Assembly: GCA_015679605.1 (NCBI GenBank)
Contig: JAAAVE010000128.1
Span: 1 to 31,504 of the forward strand
Direction of reading: 5' to 3'
Source: Podila epigama
Taxonomy: Eukaryota > Mortierellomycota > Mortierellomycetes > Mortierellales > Mortierellaceae
Length of the DNA: 31,504 bases
Made by a program: the position numbers and the translations under genes
In this document: in pieces, positions 1-13,533 of the stretch
How positions within the stretch are numbered: the stretch's first letter is position 1
Layout of the letters: every line of letters begins with the position of its first letter
The notes under the pieces: model-generated
Told to the model about the DNA's origin: nothing
Databases searched by the model: none
Seen by the model: the letters and a program-made list of their open reading frames with translations, nothing else

Positions 1-632
1 TAGTGTAAGGTAAGTGTACCGTAAAGGAAGAGAAGAGTACTGTAGAGGGAAGAGAGCCGAGTTCACATTTGCTGAACTCCCCTTTGTCTGTCTCTGTCTC
101 TGTCTGTGTGTCTTGAATGGGAAGGAAGCAGTAATTACCAAGGGGGATGAAATAACCACTTTTTATTTTTTTTTTTTGTCTTTCGTTTCTTTTTGTTCTT
201 TCAATCATTCATGTCTTGCCATACTATTTCGCATACATTGCTTAGAAGGATGGAAAGGAAAAGAAGAAGAAGAAGAAAAAGAAAATAAGGAAGCAGTGCC
301 GCACGATGCCCTAAAAGACTGTTCAGGGCCATCCAAAATGGGACCCTATCTCAGCCAAGATACCAATTTCTGTCGTCTTTTTTTTTTTTTTTTCTTTTCT
401 TCCTTCCGTCCAAAGGCATGCATGTTATCAAATGTGTGCAAGGGCTACGCGATACTGAACATTGCACTGTATCGCACAGCATCATTGGTTTAAAGAGATA
501 GCGACCGATGGATGACCATGGCATGCGACCAATATGCATCCGTCCTTTCTACACAGAAAACAGGGTATGCATATGCATGTATGCACCATATTCTTGTGTT
601 CATTCTCAACCCCTCGCTCCACCCTCTCTTTT

Positions 633-635
<3 letters not shown>

Positions 636-680
<45 letters not shown>
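636..680. repeat. (CT)n microsatellite
   Basis: About 45 bp of uninterrupted CT dinucleotide repeat, flanked by further pyrimidine-rich sequence. Such CT tracts are common in fungal promoters and 5' untranslated regions, but no gene start that it could serve is visible nearby. Confidence 0.95.
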
Positions 681-682
<2 letters not shown>

Positions 683-887
683 TCTTCCACCTGTCCACTA
701 GTGAGAAAAGCCGGGAAATTGATACTCTTTCAGTTCTTGTTCTTCGTCATCATCTTCTTCCTTCTGCATTGAACCAATAGGGGACCATAGGAATCAAGCC
801 CTTGCTGTAATTCATTTTCAATAGGGTCAAAAGAGACAGGGCAATGTTATGCAAGGTCTGAAAAAATAATAAAGTTAAACTATACCA

Positions 888-955
888 GAAGGAACAGGAG
901 CAGGAGCAGGAACAGGAGTAAGAGCAAGAGTAAGAGTAAGAGTGGGAGTGGAAGT
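888..955. repeat. Degenerate GAGCAG/GAGTAA hexamer repeat
   Basis: A purine-rich run of imperfect hexamers of the forms AGGAGC, AGGAAC and AAGAGT. On the opposite strand it reads as a Ser-Cys/Ser-Tyr repeat, but that frame has no coding support. Confidence 0.75.
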
Positions 956-1667
956 GGAAGTAGACAACTATCGAATGTACTTTCTTTTGTACTTCAATGC
1001 GCAAGCACATGGACTCTCTTCTTTTTTTTCTTTTTCTTTCTCTTTTTTTTGCCCCATCCTTCATCATTGGGCATGATAGCATCTTCCGTCCTCGACCTTT
1101 TGACTTGAGGTAACCTGACGGTGTATATAATCCAGTGGACTTGTTTCTACTCACGCACACCTTTTACCGCGCACTCTCACTTTCTTCTATTTCTCTCTCC
1201 TTTTGGGAAACCAACCAACCCGATGACGGACAAAATAAGCCCTTTTTTTATGTGCATTTATGTGTGTGTTCCCCAAACAAACCTTTCAAGGGGAGGGAGG
1301 GGGGTAAACAGGATTTTGCGCACATGTGGACCACAACACACAATACTGCAAGAGAGGGGCATCATAGGGTGGATGTGAATGATGGTCCAGGGTTCATTCA
1401 AGGGTTCAATGACCTGCATTGACTGCGTTTGTGTCTGTAGTGCACAGAGAACAAGCTGCTCGAGCACATGCGGCACAAAAAAAAAAAAAAGGCACAACAG
1501 GAAGGAGATTGTTGGTCCACTCGGCGTTTCATCCGTGCTACTATCTTGTTCTTTTCCGTCCCTTCATTCTTCGTTTTCTTTCTGTCTGTCCGTCCGACTG
1601 TCTGTCTTCTTTCCTGCAAACAGGACACAATGTCTACACACGCATCACTCAGGGACAGACAACTACC

Positions 1668-1690
1668 TCACTCACTCACTCACTCACTCT
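1668..1690. repeat. (CTCA)n microsatellite
   Basis: Five to six copies of the tetranucleotide CTCA in a row. A similar ACTC tract occurs at 15661-15680. Confidence 0.9.
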
Positions 1691-1834
1691 TGACATGTCC
1701 GTCATTATCAACACAAAAAACTTCATCTTCATAAGCATGCATCCCCCCTGTCTTGTTCTATTTTCTTTCTACCTTTACCTTGAAACATGTAAAGCAATGG
1801 GACTTTGATATATTTTCGTTCCCCCCACCCCTGT

Positions 1835-1852
1835 CGATCGATCAATCGATCG
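1835..1852. repeat. Perfect 8-bp inverted repeat of CGATCGAT
   Basis: The arms CGATCGAT and ATCGATCG are separated by two bases. The element lies about 34 bp past the helicase stop codon, so on the minus strand it falls in the 3' untranslated or termination region. Any role in 3' end formation is speculation. Confidence 0.7.
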
Positions 1853-1885
1853 GTCTGCAAAAAGGGAGGGACTTTCAACAGTTGT

Positions 1886-4851
<2,966 letters not shown>

Positions 4852-4892
4852 TCTTCATGTAATTGAGAGCGTCCGAAAGAACCATGCAAGGT

Positions 4893-5020
4893 AAAAAAAA
4901 AAAAAAAAAAAACTAAAAAAAATAAAAAAGTAAAAAAAATATAAAATTAAAAAAAATTCCATAAAAAAAAAAAAAAAAAACCTGAATAAGATTAAAAAGT
5001 TTAAAAAGTTTAAAATTTAT
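4893..5020. repeat. A-rich low-complexity tract
   Basis: Long runs of A broken by single T, C or G bases, lying 40-170 bp upstream of the minus-strand helicase start. On the sense strand of that gene it is poly(T). Poly(dA:dT) tracts exclude nucleosomes in fungal promoters, so this may mark the helicase promoter; that function is inferred. Confidence 0.8.
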
Positions 5021-5445
5021 CAGGTGTCGCTTTGAAAATGATGCCTATGGATGTATCACTTCACGAAAAAAGGAAAACGTGTCAAAAATTAATTAACGTG
5101 AACTGTTTGATGTTATTTTTCTGGTCGGGACCTTTGTACCATGTGGAGGAGAGGAGAGCGTGTACAAAGTTGTTCGACACGAGAAGACCTGTCACGAAAC
5201 CGTAATATCGAGATTCAAAATTGGTTTTCAAGCTCTTTATTGTCCAAGCTATAGTCATCTATTTTTTCAAGCAATAGTGCTTCAAGAGTTCTACGAGTCG
5301 ACTGGTTCGGGGTGCTCCGATGACCCGACATTTAACGCCAATGACGTTTTGAAGTTGACCTTGAGATTCACTCTCTGTCTGCCTTTTGAGTATGTTGTAT
5401 CTGGCACCCTGTCGAGTACATAAGGTCTTGTTGCACATTCGGTGA

Positions 5446-5563
5446 GGGCGGGCGGGTTAAAGCTCGTACTACCAAAGGTCGGAGCTCAAGCATGTACGAT
5501 AGATGAAAGCGACGCATGTTTACGGCGCATGCGTGTTTCACGGTGATGGCGCGGCGCCCGCCC
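5446..5563. other. GC-rich foldable island (possible structured element)
   Basis: The island is GC-rich inside an AT-rich intergenic region. Outer arms GGGCGGGC (5446-5453) and GCCCGCCC (5556-5563) are exact reverse complements. Inside, ACGCATG (5512-5518) pairs with CATGCGT (5528-5534) around a nine-base loop, and CGTAC near 5465 could pair with GTACG near 5494. I see no tRNA A or B box and no 5S signature. It may instead be a GC-box promoter element that happens to be self-complementary. Confidence 0.3.
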
Positions 5564-5622
5564 AGAGATTTATGCGATTGTGCCTGAGAATTTTACCTTG
5601 CGTACTCATACACTCGAGATAA

Positions 5623-5670
5623 TCAATTGAAAGTGGACGAGAATGGTCAATTGAAAGTGGACGAGAGTGG
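5623..5670. repeat. 24-bp direct tandem duplication
   Basis: Two adjacent copies of a 24-bp unit beginning TCAATTGAAAGTGGACGAGA differ at one base. The unit encodes no recognised peptide and lies about 650 bp upstream of SKP1. Confidence 0.9.
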
Positions 5671-5824
5671 TGTGAGCGAGCATGAGAGTGAGTGTTCTTC
5701 AACAGAAGAAAAGCGGATACCACAAGATTCATTTCAAATGCAATATAATGTGATATTACACAAGTTTGGTATTATACAAAGGATAAATAATTCTCAGCAG
5801 ACTTTTTTTTCTCCTTTCAAGGAC

Positions 5825-5900
5825 AAAGGATGAAGGATGAACAATGTCAGAATGGAGAATGTCAGGATGAGGGATGAGGGATGAGGATGAGGATGATGAC
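5825..5900. repeat. Imperfect GGATGA-type repeat
   Basis: Repeated GGATGA, GGATGAGG and AATGTCAG words form a purine-rich run upstream of SKP1. It is simple-sequence DNA with no evidence of coding. Confidence 0.75.
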
Positions 5901-6312
5901 GACGAGAGTGGCAAATGTATGAATGAGCCTACAATAGGCATAGCCTGAACAAACGGTCAGTAGATATTTTTTTTTGCCACCGATGATGAATCTTTTTTTG
6001 CCACTGCGGCGGCTGGCTTTCTTTTTGGTTGCCACGACACACACAAAACTAAATTTCCTGCGGCAGTACATCAGTGCGACTGCGAACTGCGACTACGAGT
6101 AGCCTACAAAAAAAAATTGACTGTGCCTCCTTTTTTTTTCCATTGTACTCCACCGTGCTCCATTGCTCCCATTATCGAATATTTCTTGGCTTTTAAAAAG
6201 AATAGCTATTTTCTTTCCTTCTTTCCTTTTCCTTCACATTCATTCACATACCCTTCACTTGTCATCACTCACACACACATCTCTCACACTCATCACTCCT
6301 CCAAGAACACAA

Positions 6313-7069
6313 ATGCCAGTTACTCTTACTTCCCTTGACGACGTCAAATTCACTGTCGACAAGGATGTCGCAGAGCGCTCCATCCTCATCAAGAACATGA
6401 TTGAAGGTGATTATTATTATTATTACAGCACAACTCTCTAAAAAAACAAACTCATTAACGTCATTAGTGCCACACTTCCCACTCACACTTTACCTTCTTT
6501 ATTTTTTCCTTTCAAATACAGATGTCGGTGAATCAGACTCTCCCATTCCTTTGCCCAACGTCTCCAGCGCAGTATTGAAGAAGGTATTTCACTCTTATAT
6601 CAAAGCAAAAGCACTGGTCGCTCTCTTTTCATCCAAAGGTGCACCCGACTCTGGGCACGTTTTTTTTTTTTCTTTCCTTATCCGTGAATTCATGCCGCCG
6701 CACCCCTTGCTGACCACTTTTTTCCTCCCCATTCTAATTTTTTAGGTTATTGAGTACTGTGAGCACCACCGCAATGACCCCGTCCAGGTTCAGGACGAGA
6801 CCGACGACCCTCGCAAGCGTTCAAACGACATTGAAGAGTGGGACATGAAGTTTATGGCTGTTGACCAGGAGATGCTTTTCGAGATCATTTTGGCGGCCAA
6901 CTACCTCGACATCAAGCCCCTGTTGGACGTTGGTTGCAAAACTGTTGCCAACATCATCAAGGGCAAGACCCCAGAGGAAATTCGCAAGACCTTCAACATT
7001 GTCAACGATTTTACGCCTGAGGAGGAGGCCCAAATCAAGAAGGAGAACGAGTGGGCTGAGGATCGTTAA
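6313..7069 (+). CDS. SKP1: SKP1, SCF ubiquitin ligase adaptor
   Basis: SKP1 links F-box proteins to the cullin in SCF E3 ubiquitin ligases and acts in nucleus and cytosol. Exons are 6313-6406, 6522-6583 and 6746-7069; the introns are GT-AG (115 and 162 bp) and the model gives 159 aa, close to the 160-163 aa usual for the family. Residues 1-65 are the BTB/POZ-like N-terminal half, with [15 protein letters not shown] followed by [20 protein letters not shown]. The acidic linker is followed by the family block EWDMKFM and then [18 protein letters not shown] and [20 protein letters not shown]. The C-terminus ENEWAEDR is the short form of the usual ENxWCEEK ending that contacts F-box proteins. The start is the first ATG after a CACA/CTCC-rich leader and agrees with the family N-terminus. 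Confidence 0.97.
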
Positions 7070-7429
7070 AGCCGAAGTGCAAAAGCAAAAAGATATAGAA
7101 TGAACCTGATTCTTTTTTTTTCTCTTTCTGTGCTTCAACGAGGGTCTCAAGTCTGTTTTCATTATTGTGAGATTAAAATTCCAAGCACACTGTATAGTAC
7201 ACAAGCTATTTTAACCTTTGATAATTGTTGCGTTTTCTTAACTGTGGTGTTGTCAATGGTGGAGAGGACAACTCGAAATCATTGTGAAGAAAATGATTCC
7301 TGTTGGAGTGAGCTTTTGTTGATGGAGTTCAGAATAGGAATGTTGTGTAAAGGAATGTTGTTCAGGAATCTTGAAACCGTTGGTCCTGATTGACAGGCTC
7401 TGCTCCAAAACAAGACTCTTTTTTTCACT
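7070..7429. other. SKP1 3' flank
   Basis: This 360-bp stretch follows the SKP1 stop and should hold its 3' untranslated region and the promoter of the possible small gene at 7430. No AATAAA is seen in the first 100 bp; GATTAAAATT near 7170 is the closest match. No other gene is visible. Confidence 0.5.
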
Positions 7430-7689
7430 ATGGCGGTCCGCGTGAACAAGAACGTGTGTTCACGCGCATCTCCGCTTTACCCCTATTTACACAATCTCGC
7501 TGACATGCGCCATTACGCCAATGAGGATGACTTTATTTTGTCCGGTCAGTCATGTGAATGAGTGAATGACATTCTTTTTTTCTTTGACATCTAATCTCAT
7601 TTCATATTCATGTCACTCTTATTTTTTTTTATTTCCACCAAAAAACCTCAGTCAAAGATACCTCACGCAAGAGACTGACTTTAATCTGA
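7430..7689 (+). CDS. Possible 50-residue spliced small protein
   Basis: I do not recognise this protein. Exon 7430-7544 has an ATG and 38 codons plus one base. It ends at a GTCAGT donor; a 107-bp intron with a CTAATC branch-like site (near 7591) ends in CTCAG at 7651, and exon 7652-7689 finishes at TGA in frame. The product starts MAVRVNKNVCSRASPLYPYL and ends KDTSRKRLTLI, a balanced composition unlike the T-rich surroundings. Without splicing the frame ends after 43 codons. It could be a real small gene, a spliced upstream ORF in the leader of the large Uds1-domain gene that starts 361 bp further on, or chance. The intron has the length and signals of its neighbours, which is the main support. 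Confidence 0.4.
7439..7466. repeat. Perfect 9-bp hairpin overlapping small ORF start
   Basis: CGCGTGAAC (7439-7447) and GTTCACGCG (7458-7466) are exact reverse complements around a ten-base loop. The hairpin begins within codon 4 of the possible small ORF at 7430. It could be an RNA hairpin or a dyad for a DNA-binding protein; neither is shown. Confidence 0.6.
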
Positions 7690-8049
7690 CCCATTGTACC
7701 CAATAATATATTTTCTCAACTCAAACTCAACCAGGCAGTCTGCACGTCGAGAGCCATACGCCAGACTTTTTTTTTTTTTTTTTCTGTCTGTCTATCTATC
7801 TCACTCACTAACTAACTAACGAGAACTCGATCTTGGATCCCATTTTTACCTGGGCAAAGGGCAAAGCAGCGAGCGAGCAACCCGGTCAACCGTGCTGTGC
7901 TGACGTTTGGACCTGTTCTGCGTGACCAGAAAAAAGAATAAACAATATCCATTCGAGTGTTTGACACGACACTACTCTTTCTTTTCCTCCCAGTTCTCAA
8001 ATCTCTCCATTTTATAACTCTACTTAATATTTCCATTTGCACCATATAA
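7690..8049 (+). promoter_or_regulatory. Leader/promoter of the Uds1-domain gene
   Basis: This 360-bp region is pyrimidine-rich, with a T run near 7767-7783, CTAT and CTCA repeats, and AACTAACTAACT near 7811. It leads to the ATG at 8050 with ATATAA directly in front. No TATA box at a usual distance is convincing. No coding exon is seen. Confidence 0.4.
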
Positions 8050-11000
8050 ATGTTACTCTCCACTGCTTCGAGTCAGTCATCCTTGACAAAAAAGCGTGCA
8101 TCTGCGCCCCCAGCTCCACATACTTCCAGCGGTGCGGAGACCAAAGACCCACACCCTGCTCAGCCACAGCTGCCACTCAACCCAAAACCAGAACCACAGC
8201 CACAGACACCGACACAGCCACAATCACCAGATCCACAATCTAGCACGCGTCCTCGTCCACGGTCCAGCTCACATATCCAGATCCCACTTTTCTCACCTAC
8301 GTCCACACATCGTCCACTCCCACCTTTGCCACTGTCCCCTGTTAAATTTCCATCTACGCCCACGTTACTGGACCAGTCCATCAAAGTACTGGTGGAGGAC
8401 AACGTCCCAACCTCCTCGTTCTCTTCGCCAAACACCGTGACCTTCAGTCATCTGCACCCACCCCCTCACACACACCCATACCCATACCCGTATCCAAATG
8501 AAGCCTCATCATCCCAACGCCACGCACCTCAGTCGCCCCAGCTTCGATCTCACCTGGGCCCAGGATCCTTAGAAGATCAGTCCAGCCATGGCAGTAACAG
8601 GAACAGCAGTAATTCAATACATTTCTGTGGCAACAACAGCAACAGCATAACCATACACAACAATTATAGCAACAACAACGACAACAGCAACGGGAATAAG
8701 AACATCCCGAACCATGGACCAATGACAAGTTCCCAGACCAGCAGCTATTCTGCCCAAACCCAAAACCAGATGCAAACGCAAAGGTTGAAGCAGGAACAGG
8801 ATCAAGTCCCCTCACCTGTTCCTCACATGCGTGACACGGGCATTCACAATCCACAGGACAACGACAACGATGGCAATGGCGAACAACCCTTCCCCCTTGC
8901 CGATGGCCCTTCCCTGAACCCACTCGTCAATCGGCTCCTCGGACGTAACAACACCAACACCAACACCAATACCAATACCAACACCAATACCAATACCAAC
9001 GCCAACACCAACACCACCCTCAAAAACAGCAACAGAAATCAAAGCAACGTTCGGTCTACACATCAGGCGCAGGGCGTAACATTCACACACAACAATAACA
9101 ATACCACTGACAGCCTCGCGGCTAAACATCAGCAAACCGATTCACCCATACCCAAGTCAGCCTCAACGCCTTACATCCCTCCACCTCCCGTCACCTCCCC
9201 GTCATTGTCGACACAGCACCTTGATCACCAGATACAGCAACAGCATCACCCCTTACCACACCACGATTCCAGCTTTCACTCATCCTCGCAAAGAGTACAA
9301 AACGCAGCCTCACCTGCAGTCTCGTCCTCGCCGTCTTCTTATCCTTCCCCACCTTCATTCTCTTGTCTCTCCTCGGCATCTCTGTCATCATCATCGGCGA
9401 CTGACCTACAACCATATTATCCCCCTCCTCCTCCTCCTCCTCCTCCTCTCCTTCCTCATCTATCGTCACCCTCACCCACCGAATCCCATTCAACACTACC
9501 CTTTTCTCCTCTCATTAGCAGTCCTGTTGTGCCTCAGTTCCACTCACGAGATACGAATCATACGGATAGACATTTGACCATGACCTCAGGACCCCTCACC
9601 TCACCACCTCCATCACGAGTACAGCCAAAAGGAAGACGTCACTCCTCAGCAGCAGGGCCATTGTCCATCGACACCCATTCGCTATCCACTATCAAGCGAG
9701 GACCCAAAACAGCCGATGTGGATGCAAAAGTGATGACAGCATCAACAACAGGCGGCAAGAAAATAATCGGAGGAGAGAAATCGAGTCGATTCCTTGACCC
9801 AGACATGGTTGTCAAGGGGACAGCACGGAAACACCTGAAGAGTGTCACAGGATCGAGACAAGACCAGCGTCAGGAACGTCTGTCATCTAACCGCCTGGCC
9901 ATTCCTCAGCCTCAGCATCCTAGCTCACCGACACAAATGACCCGCTCACAGATGTATCTCCACCAGCACCAACAGCAACAGGAGCAACACCAACAACATC
10001 CGTACCAACACCAACAGCAATACCAACAAAGGCAACACCAGTACCAACACTATGGCACACGGACAAGAGGTGACATCAGTCCCTCCAGCCCAAATGTCAC
10101 TTCATCGAGCTCTGAAGGGATTCACGCGTTGTTACAAGACCGCACTGCTATGGCTCTGATGCAACGTTACTTGACCAACCCAGATGATCCAGACTCGGAG
10201 GCAGACATTGCTACACAGATAATGATTTCTCAGGCTGCAGTGGATTCCAAGGGCTTTGAGATTCTATTCCCAGACACTGTCGAGAGTATCAAGCGGGTAT
10301 TTTTTTTCTTTCTCTTTGCCCTTTTGCCTTTTTGAACATTGAACATTGAACATTTCACAGAACTAGAACGAATCTTTTACATGCATCATTTGTTGTTTGG
10401 AATGCTGTGGTTATACTAATGCACGCGTTTTATACTTTTTCTTTCTTTCTATCCTTCCTATCATGCACGCACTCTACCACATGAAAACACACAAACACAC
10501 ACACACACCTATTCTTGTTGTCATAATATCAGCATCACGCAGGCCTCAGTGCAAGGATATCAGCCTTAACCGCACGCCTCTCATTGGAATCCAAAATCCG
10601 AGAAGCTGCTCAATCCCTATTAACTCTCCATGCCAACAATAAAAAATTGGCTAGACAGGCGAGTGAACATTTAGAGGCAGCACATCGTAAAGTGGATCAA
10701 GTGGCCACTGAACTTTGGAAATTGACGCAGGTCGCTGCAGACTTGCAAAGGACACTTCTTCAACATACGTCCGGTGTGCTTGCACTGGGTGTGGTTCGAC
10801 TCGAGGATCAAAATCGACGTGAACGAGAGTCTCATGCGATTCAGATGCAAGAAGTACAGTCGGGTCGGGAATTTGAAGAACAATTGCAAGTGTTTATTTT
10901 ATATCTCATTTTCTCTCTCGTTGTTATTGTTCAGAAGAAAATTCATGGAATACTTGATAGTATGGAAGGTCAAAAGACACTGTTCTCTAACAAAACATCA

Positions 11001-13533
11001 CACATTTTTTTTACATGAATCTTCTTGATCTTATAGTGAGGCTATGGCCAAGACGATTCATGAACTCGAAACTGGCGCCATGGAAGCACAACAGCTCTTG
11101 GAAGAAAAGGACAAGGCGATTCAACGACTGGTCAAGCAGTTGGAACATCAAAGGGAAATGTACCGTAAGATGGACGAACAGCAGCAACAGCAGCAACGAG
11201 CCTTGTCTCTTTCAAGGTCGCAGCAGAAACTATCCTCCCAGGCCGAGCTCTCTTCCAGAGAGACAGAGCTTACCAATTTCCTCAGCCTTGTCGGAAAACG
11301 ACTGGAAGCCGTCCTTCAGCTTCAATCACAACGGGAACAACAGGAGAGTGTGCCAGAGCCCAAGAAACGAGCCTCGGAAACCACTCTTGGCTCCAAGGCA
11401 TCCATATCAACCACGATGACCATGGCCATGGCAATAAATACTCGCCACGACTCCACAACAACAACAACACCAGTTGCCCTCCGTGGCGACTCCATGTCGT
11501 CTATGCCTTCCGACTCGGTGACTACGAGTGCCATGACTGTGGCCGGAAAAGCGGCTGCACCACCCTCCAGAGAAACGCGTACACCGACATCGCCACGTGT
11601 CACTCCAATGTCATTCCAAGGTATCACTTCGACATTGGATGCACTTGAGAGTTCATTTGCAGAGTCCGCTCAAAAGCTACACGTTCTCGAAACCGAGCTT
11701 GGACTCTTACGGAGACACACTATTGTCATGAGCCAAAGTCGCGAAAATAGTATTCGTATCAAAAAGGCTCCATCATTATCATCGTCCTCATCACAACAAC
11801 AACAACAACAACAACAGCCACCAGTGGCTCGTCAGGCGGAGGATGCTGTTCGTGCAGCTCTCGAAAAGAGTCTCAAGGATGCTTTGTTAGAAAAGGAGAT
11901 GACTCGACAAGAACTGGAAAATGAGAGGCATCGATGGCAAGAGGAGCAGACACATCGGATCCATGCCCTGGAAGAGAGTCTCGTTGCTGTGGATGATCAA
12001 GAAAAGATGAAAAACAACAGAGATAGTACAGGCGGCACTTCATCCATGACAGAAAGTGAAATGGTTCAACTTCTGAGAGGACAGTTGCAAGAGGCCATTG
12101 GAGAGATTGACGAACTCAATCAACAACACCAGCAGAATCTTCGGGATATGCGGCAGCTCTTTGACCTCATTCCAGACCCTCGACGCAAGAGTCATATGCA
12201 ACTACTGACTGCACATCAGCAAAACAACGGACGGCCCACTTCACCTTTGCCGTCGTCGGGCAGGTCGAGTCCTGCAGGAACTATTGGATTCAGTATGGAG
12301 GCTCTGTTGGGACGTGTCAAGGAACTCATGGCAAGATCAGAACAACTCGAACAGGACAATGCAGAGCTAAAGGATTATGTCGAGGCACACGAACAAGCCA
12401 AGGGCCACCGTCGGGATCCCTCCATCCCAAAGGAAGAGGTTCCAACAGAGGGCAAAACCTGGATTCTAAGTTCAGATCTCGAAAAGCTGCAAGCCAACGC
12501 TGGCATGATTCATTTGTTAGAAAAGGAGATTGAGTTACTCAAGCAGCACACGGACATGCTTTTGGATGAGAATGCACGTTTAGCCGAGTTGGCAGCTAAT
12601 TCGGCTACTCATATTCCCAACATGACAACACTTTCAGGACAACAAAAAGGGGGTAGCCAAGGATCTGTTCAAAAACCAACGCGTGATGATACGCTTGAGG
12701 AACTCCGGGAATTGATTCGTGTCAAGGACAAGTTACTCCAGGAACGAGACCAATTGGTGCAGGAACAAGAAAAGGTGATTGTCAAGACGCAAGAGGAACT
12801 AGCCAAGAGTCTGAACAGCGCGTCATCACAAGCAGAGAGTGGCCCTATGAGTGCGTTTGATGTCAAAGCCTTGGAAGAATATCGCACCCGATGCAACAGG
12901 ATGGAAGAGGAGACTGCAGAGATGAAGTTAATGCTCGCAGCGCTAGAGAGTTTACATGGCGGTCCAGGGGCAGGTGCGCGATTGATCAAGAATTCAACTT
13001 CTGCTGCTTCCTCACCTCCACAGAGTTTAGGAGGTTCCTCTTGGTTCTCGTCTAGTGTTGGGTCGTTCAGCTTTGGCTCCTTAGGGGGAGGCAATGGTCT
13101 TCGTAACACGAACAACAACAACAGCAACAGCAATAACACTGGTAGTGGTACTAGTTCCCAAAAGGCTTCCTTCGAAGCATCTCATGGAGCCACATCAGGC
13201 GCAGCCACGCCAACGCCTACACCAATGGATACCTGGAGCAGCATCCACACGGATCCAAACAATGGACAGAGCAACACAACTACAGGGATGATGGCGAGTC
13301 CGCCATTGATGCCGCAAAGTGTGAACAATGCTGTCGCTGGCGCCACTGCTGCCTTGCGAAAGGAGTTTAGGCGGGTGATGCATGATTTACGCGATGAAAA
13401 GGAAAAGCTGGTACGCAAAGAAGTGGAGGAGCGACGACGCTTAGAACGCGAGATCCGCCAACTACGACGAGAGCTCCAATCAAGTACCCAACAAACATTA
13501 GCCTCTCCTCCCCTTCCCTCCTCGTATCTGTAG
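8050..13533 (+). CDS. Large Uds1-domain coiled-coil protein (up-regulated during septation type)
   Basis: Exons 8050-10296, 10533-10889 and 11041-13533 give 1698 aa; introns are 236 and 151 bp and all junctions are phase 0. Residues 1-685 are low complexity: Pro/Ser-rich, an Asn-Thr repeat (about 301-323), a Pro run (about 458-466) and a Gln/His tract (about 636-665). Residues about 690-830 match the Uds1 domain: AVDSKGFEILFPDTVESIKR at the end of exon 1, then SARISALTARLSLESKIREA in exon 2. That the homology continues across intron 1 supports choosing the acceptor at 10532; the nearby AG at 10542 gives an early stop. The rest is mostly coiled coil (heptad-like LEEKDKAIQRLVKQLEHQRE and EKEIELLKQHTDMLLDENAR), with a polyQ near 1034-1041 and a basic coiled coil at the C-terminus. 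Fission yeast Uds1 is linked to septation; a cytoskeletal or polarity role here is inferred. Confidence 0.85.
8950..9018 (+). repeat. In-frame (AACACC)n hexamer repeat
   Basis: About eleven copies of AAC-ACC, with AAT-ACC and one GCC variant, encode an alternating Asn-Thr run in the Uds1-domain protein. Near-identical codons show recent slippage expansion rather than selection on the protein alone. Confidence 0.9.
9420..9452 (+). repeat. In-frame CCT repeat (poly-Pro)
   Basis: A run of CCC/CCT codons encodes about nine prolines after Tyr-Tyr. Such runs can bind SH3 or WW domains or profilin, which would fit a cytoskeletal protein; that is inference. Confidence 0.85.

Larger units (their letters stand above)
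1..1885. other. Gene-poor stretch, no supported gene
   Basis: No open frame here shows a family motif, a plausible exon chain or coding-like composition. The open frames that exist run through T runs and CT or GAGCAG-type repeats, so they are compositional. The stretch holds several simple repeats, listed separately, and it lies downstream of the minus-strand helicase gene. It could contain an untranslated region or promoter of a gene outside the window, but nothing in the sequence proves that. Confidence 0.6.
4852..6312. other. Divergent intergenic region between helicase and SKP1
   Basis: About 1.46 kb lies between two divergent starts, so it should hold both promoters. It contains an A-rich tract (4893-5020), a GC-rich foldable island (5446-5563), a 24-bp tandem duplication (5623-5670), GGATGA repeats (5825-5900) and CT/CACA-rich sequence just before the SKP1 start. 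I see no coding exon in it. Confidence 0.7.

Noticed and set aside
14-493. 159-codon open frame at the left edge
   Set aside because: It runs through T runs and GAAGAA repeats, has Phe, Leu and Cys runs from simple sequence, and shows no family motif.
636-680. Short direct repeats as a possible CRISPR array
   Set aside because: These are uninterrupted di- and tetranucleotide microsatellites without spacers, in a eukaryotic genome.
5280-5340. GGTTCGGGG segment as a possible tRNA B box
   Set aside because: It lacks the full GGTTCRANYCC form, has no A box at the right distance and no acceptor stem.
8444-8923. Cys-rich open frame on the minus strand opposite the Uds1-domain gene
   Set aside because: Its Cys and Val runs are the complement of Asn and Gln codon repeats on the coding strand. 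Domain evidence supports only the plus strand.
9191-9496. Glu-rich minus-strand frame
   Set aside because: The Glu run is the reverse of CCT/CTC proline and serine codons in the Uds1-domain gene.
10541-10642. Alternative acceptor at 10542 or 10548 for Uds1-gene intron 1
   Set aside because: Either acceptor shifts the frame and reaches a stop. The acceptor at 10532 continues the Uds1 domain in frame.
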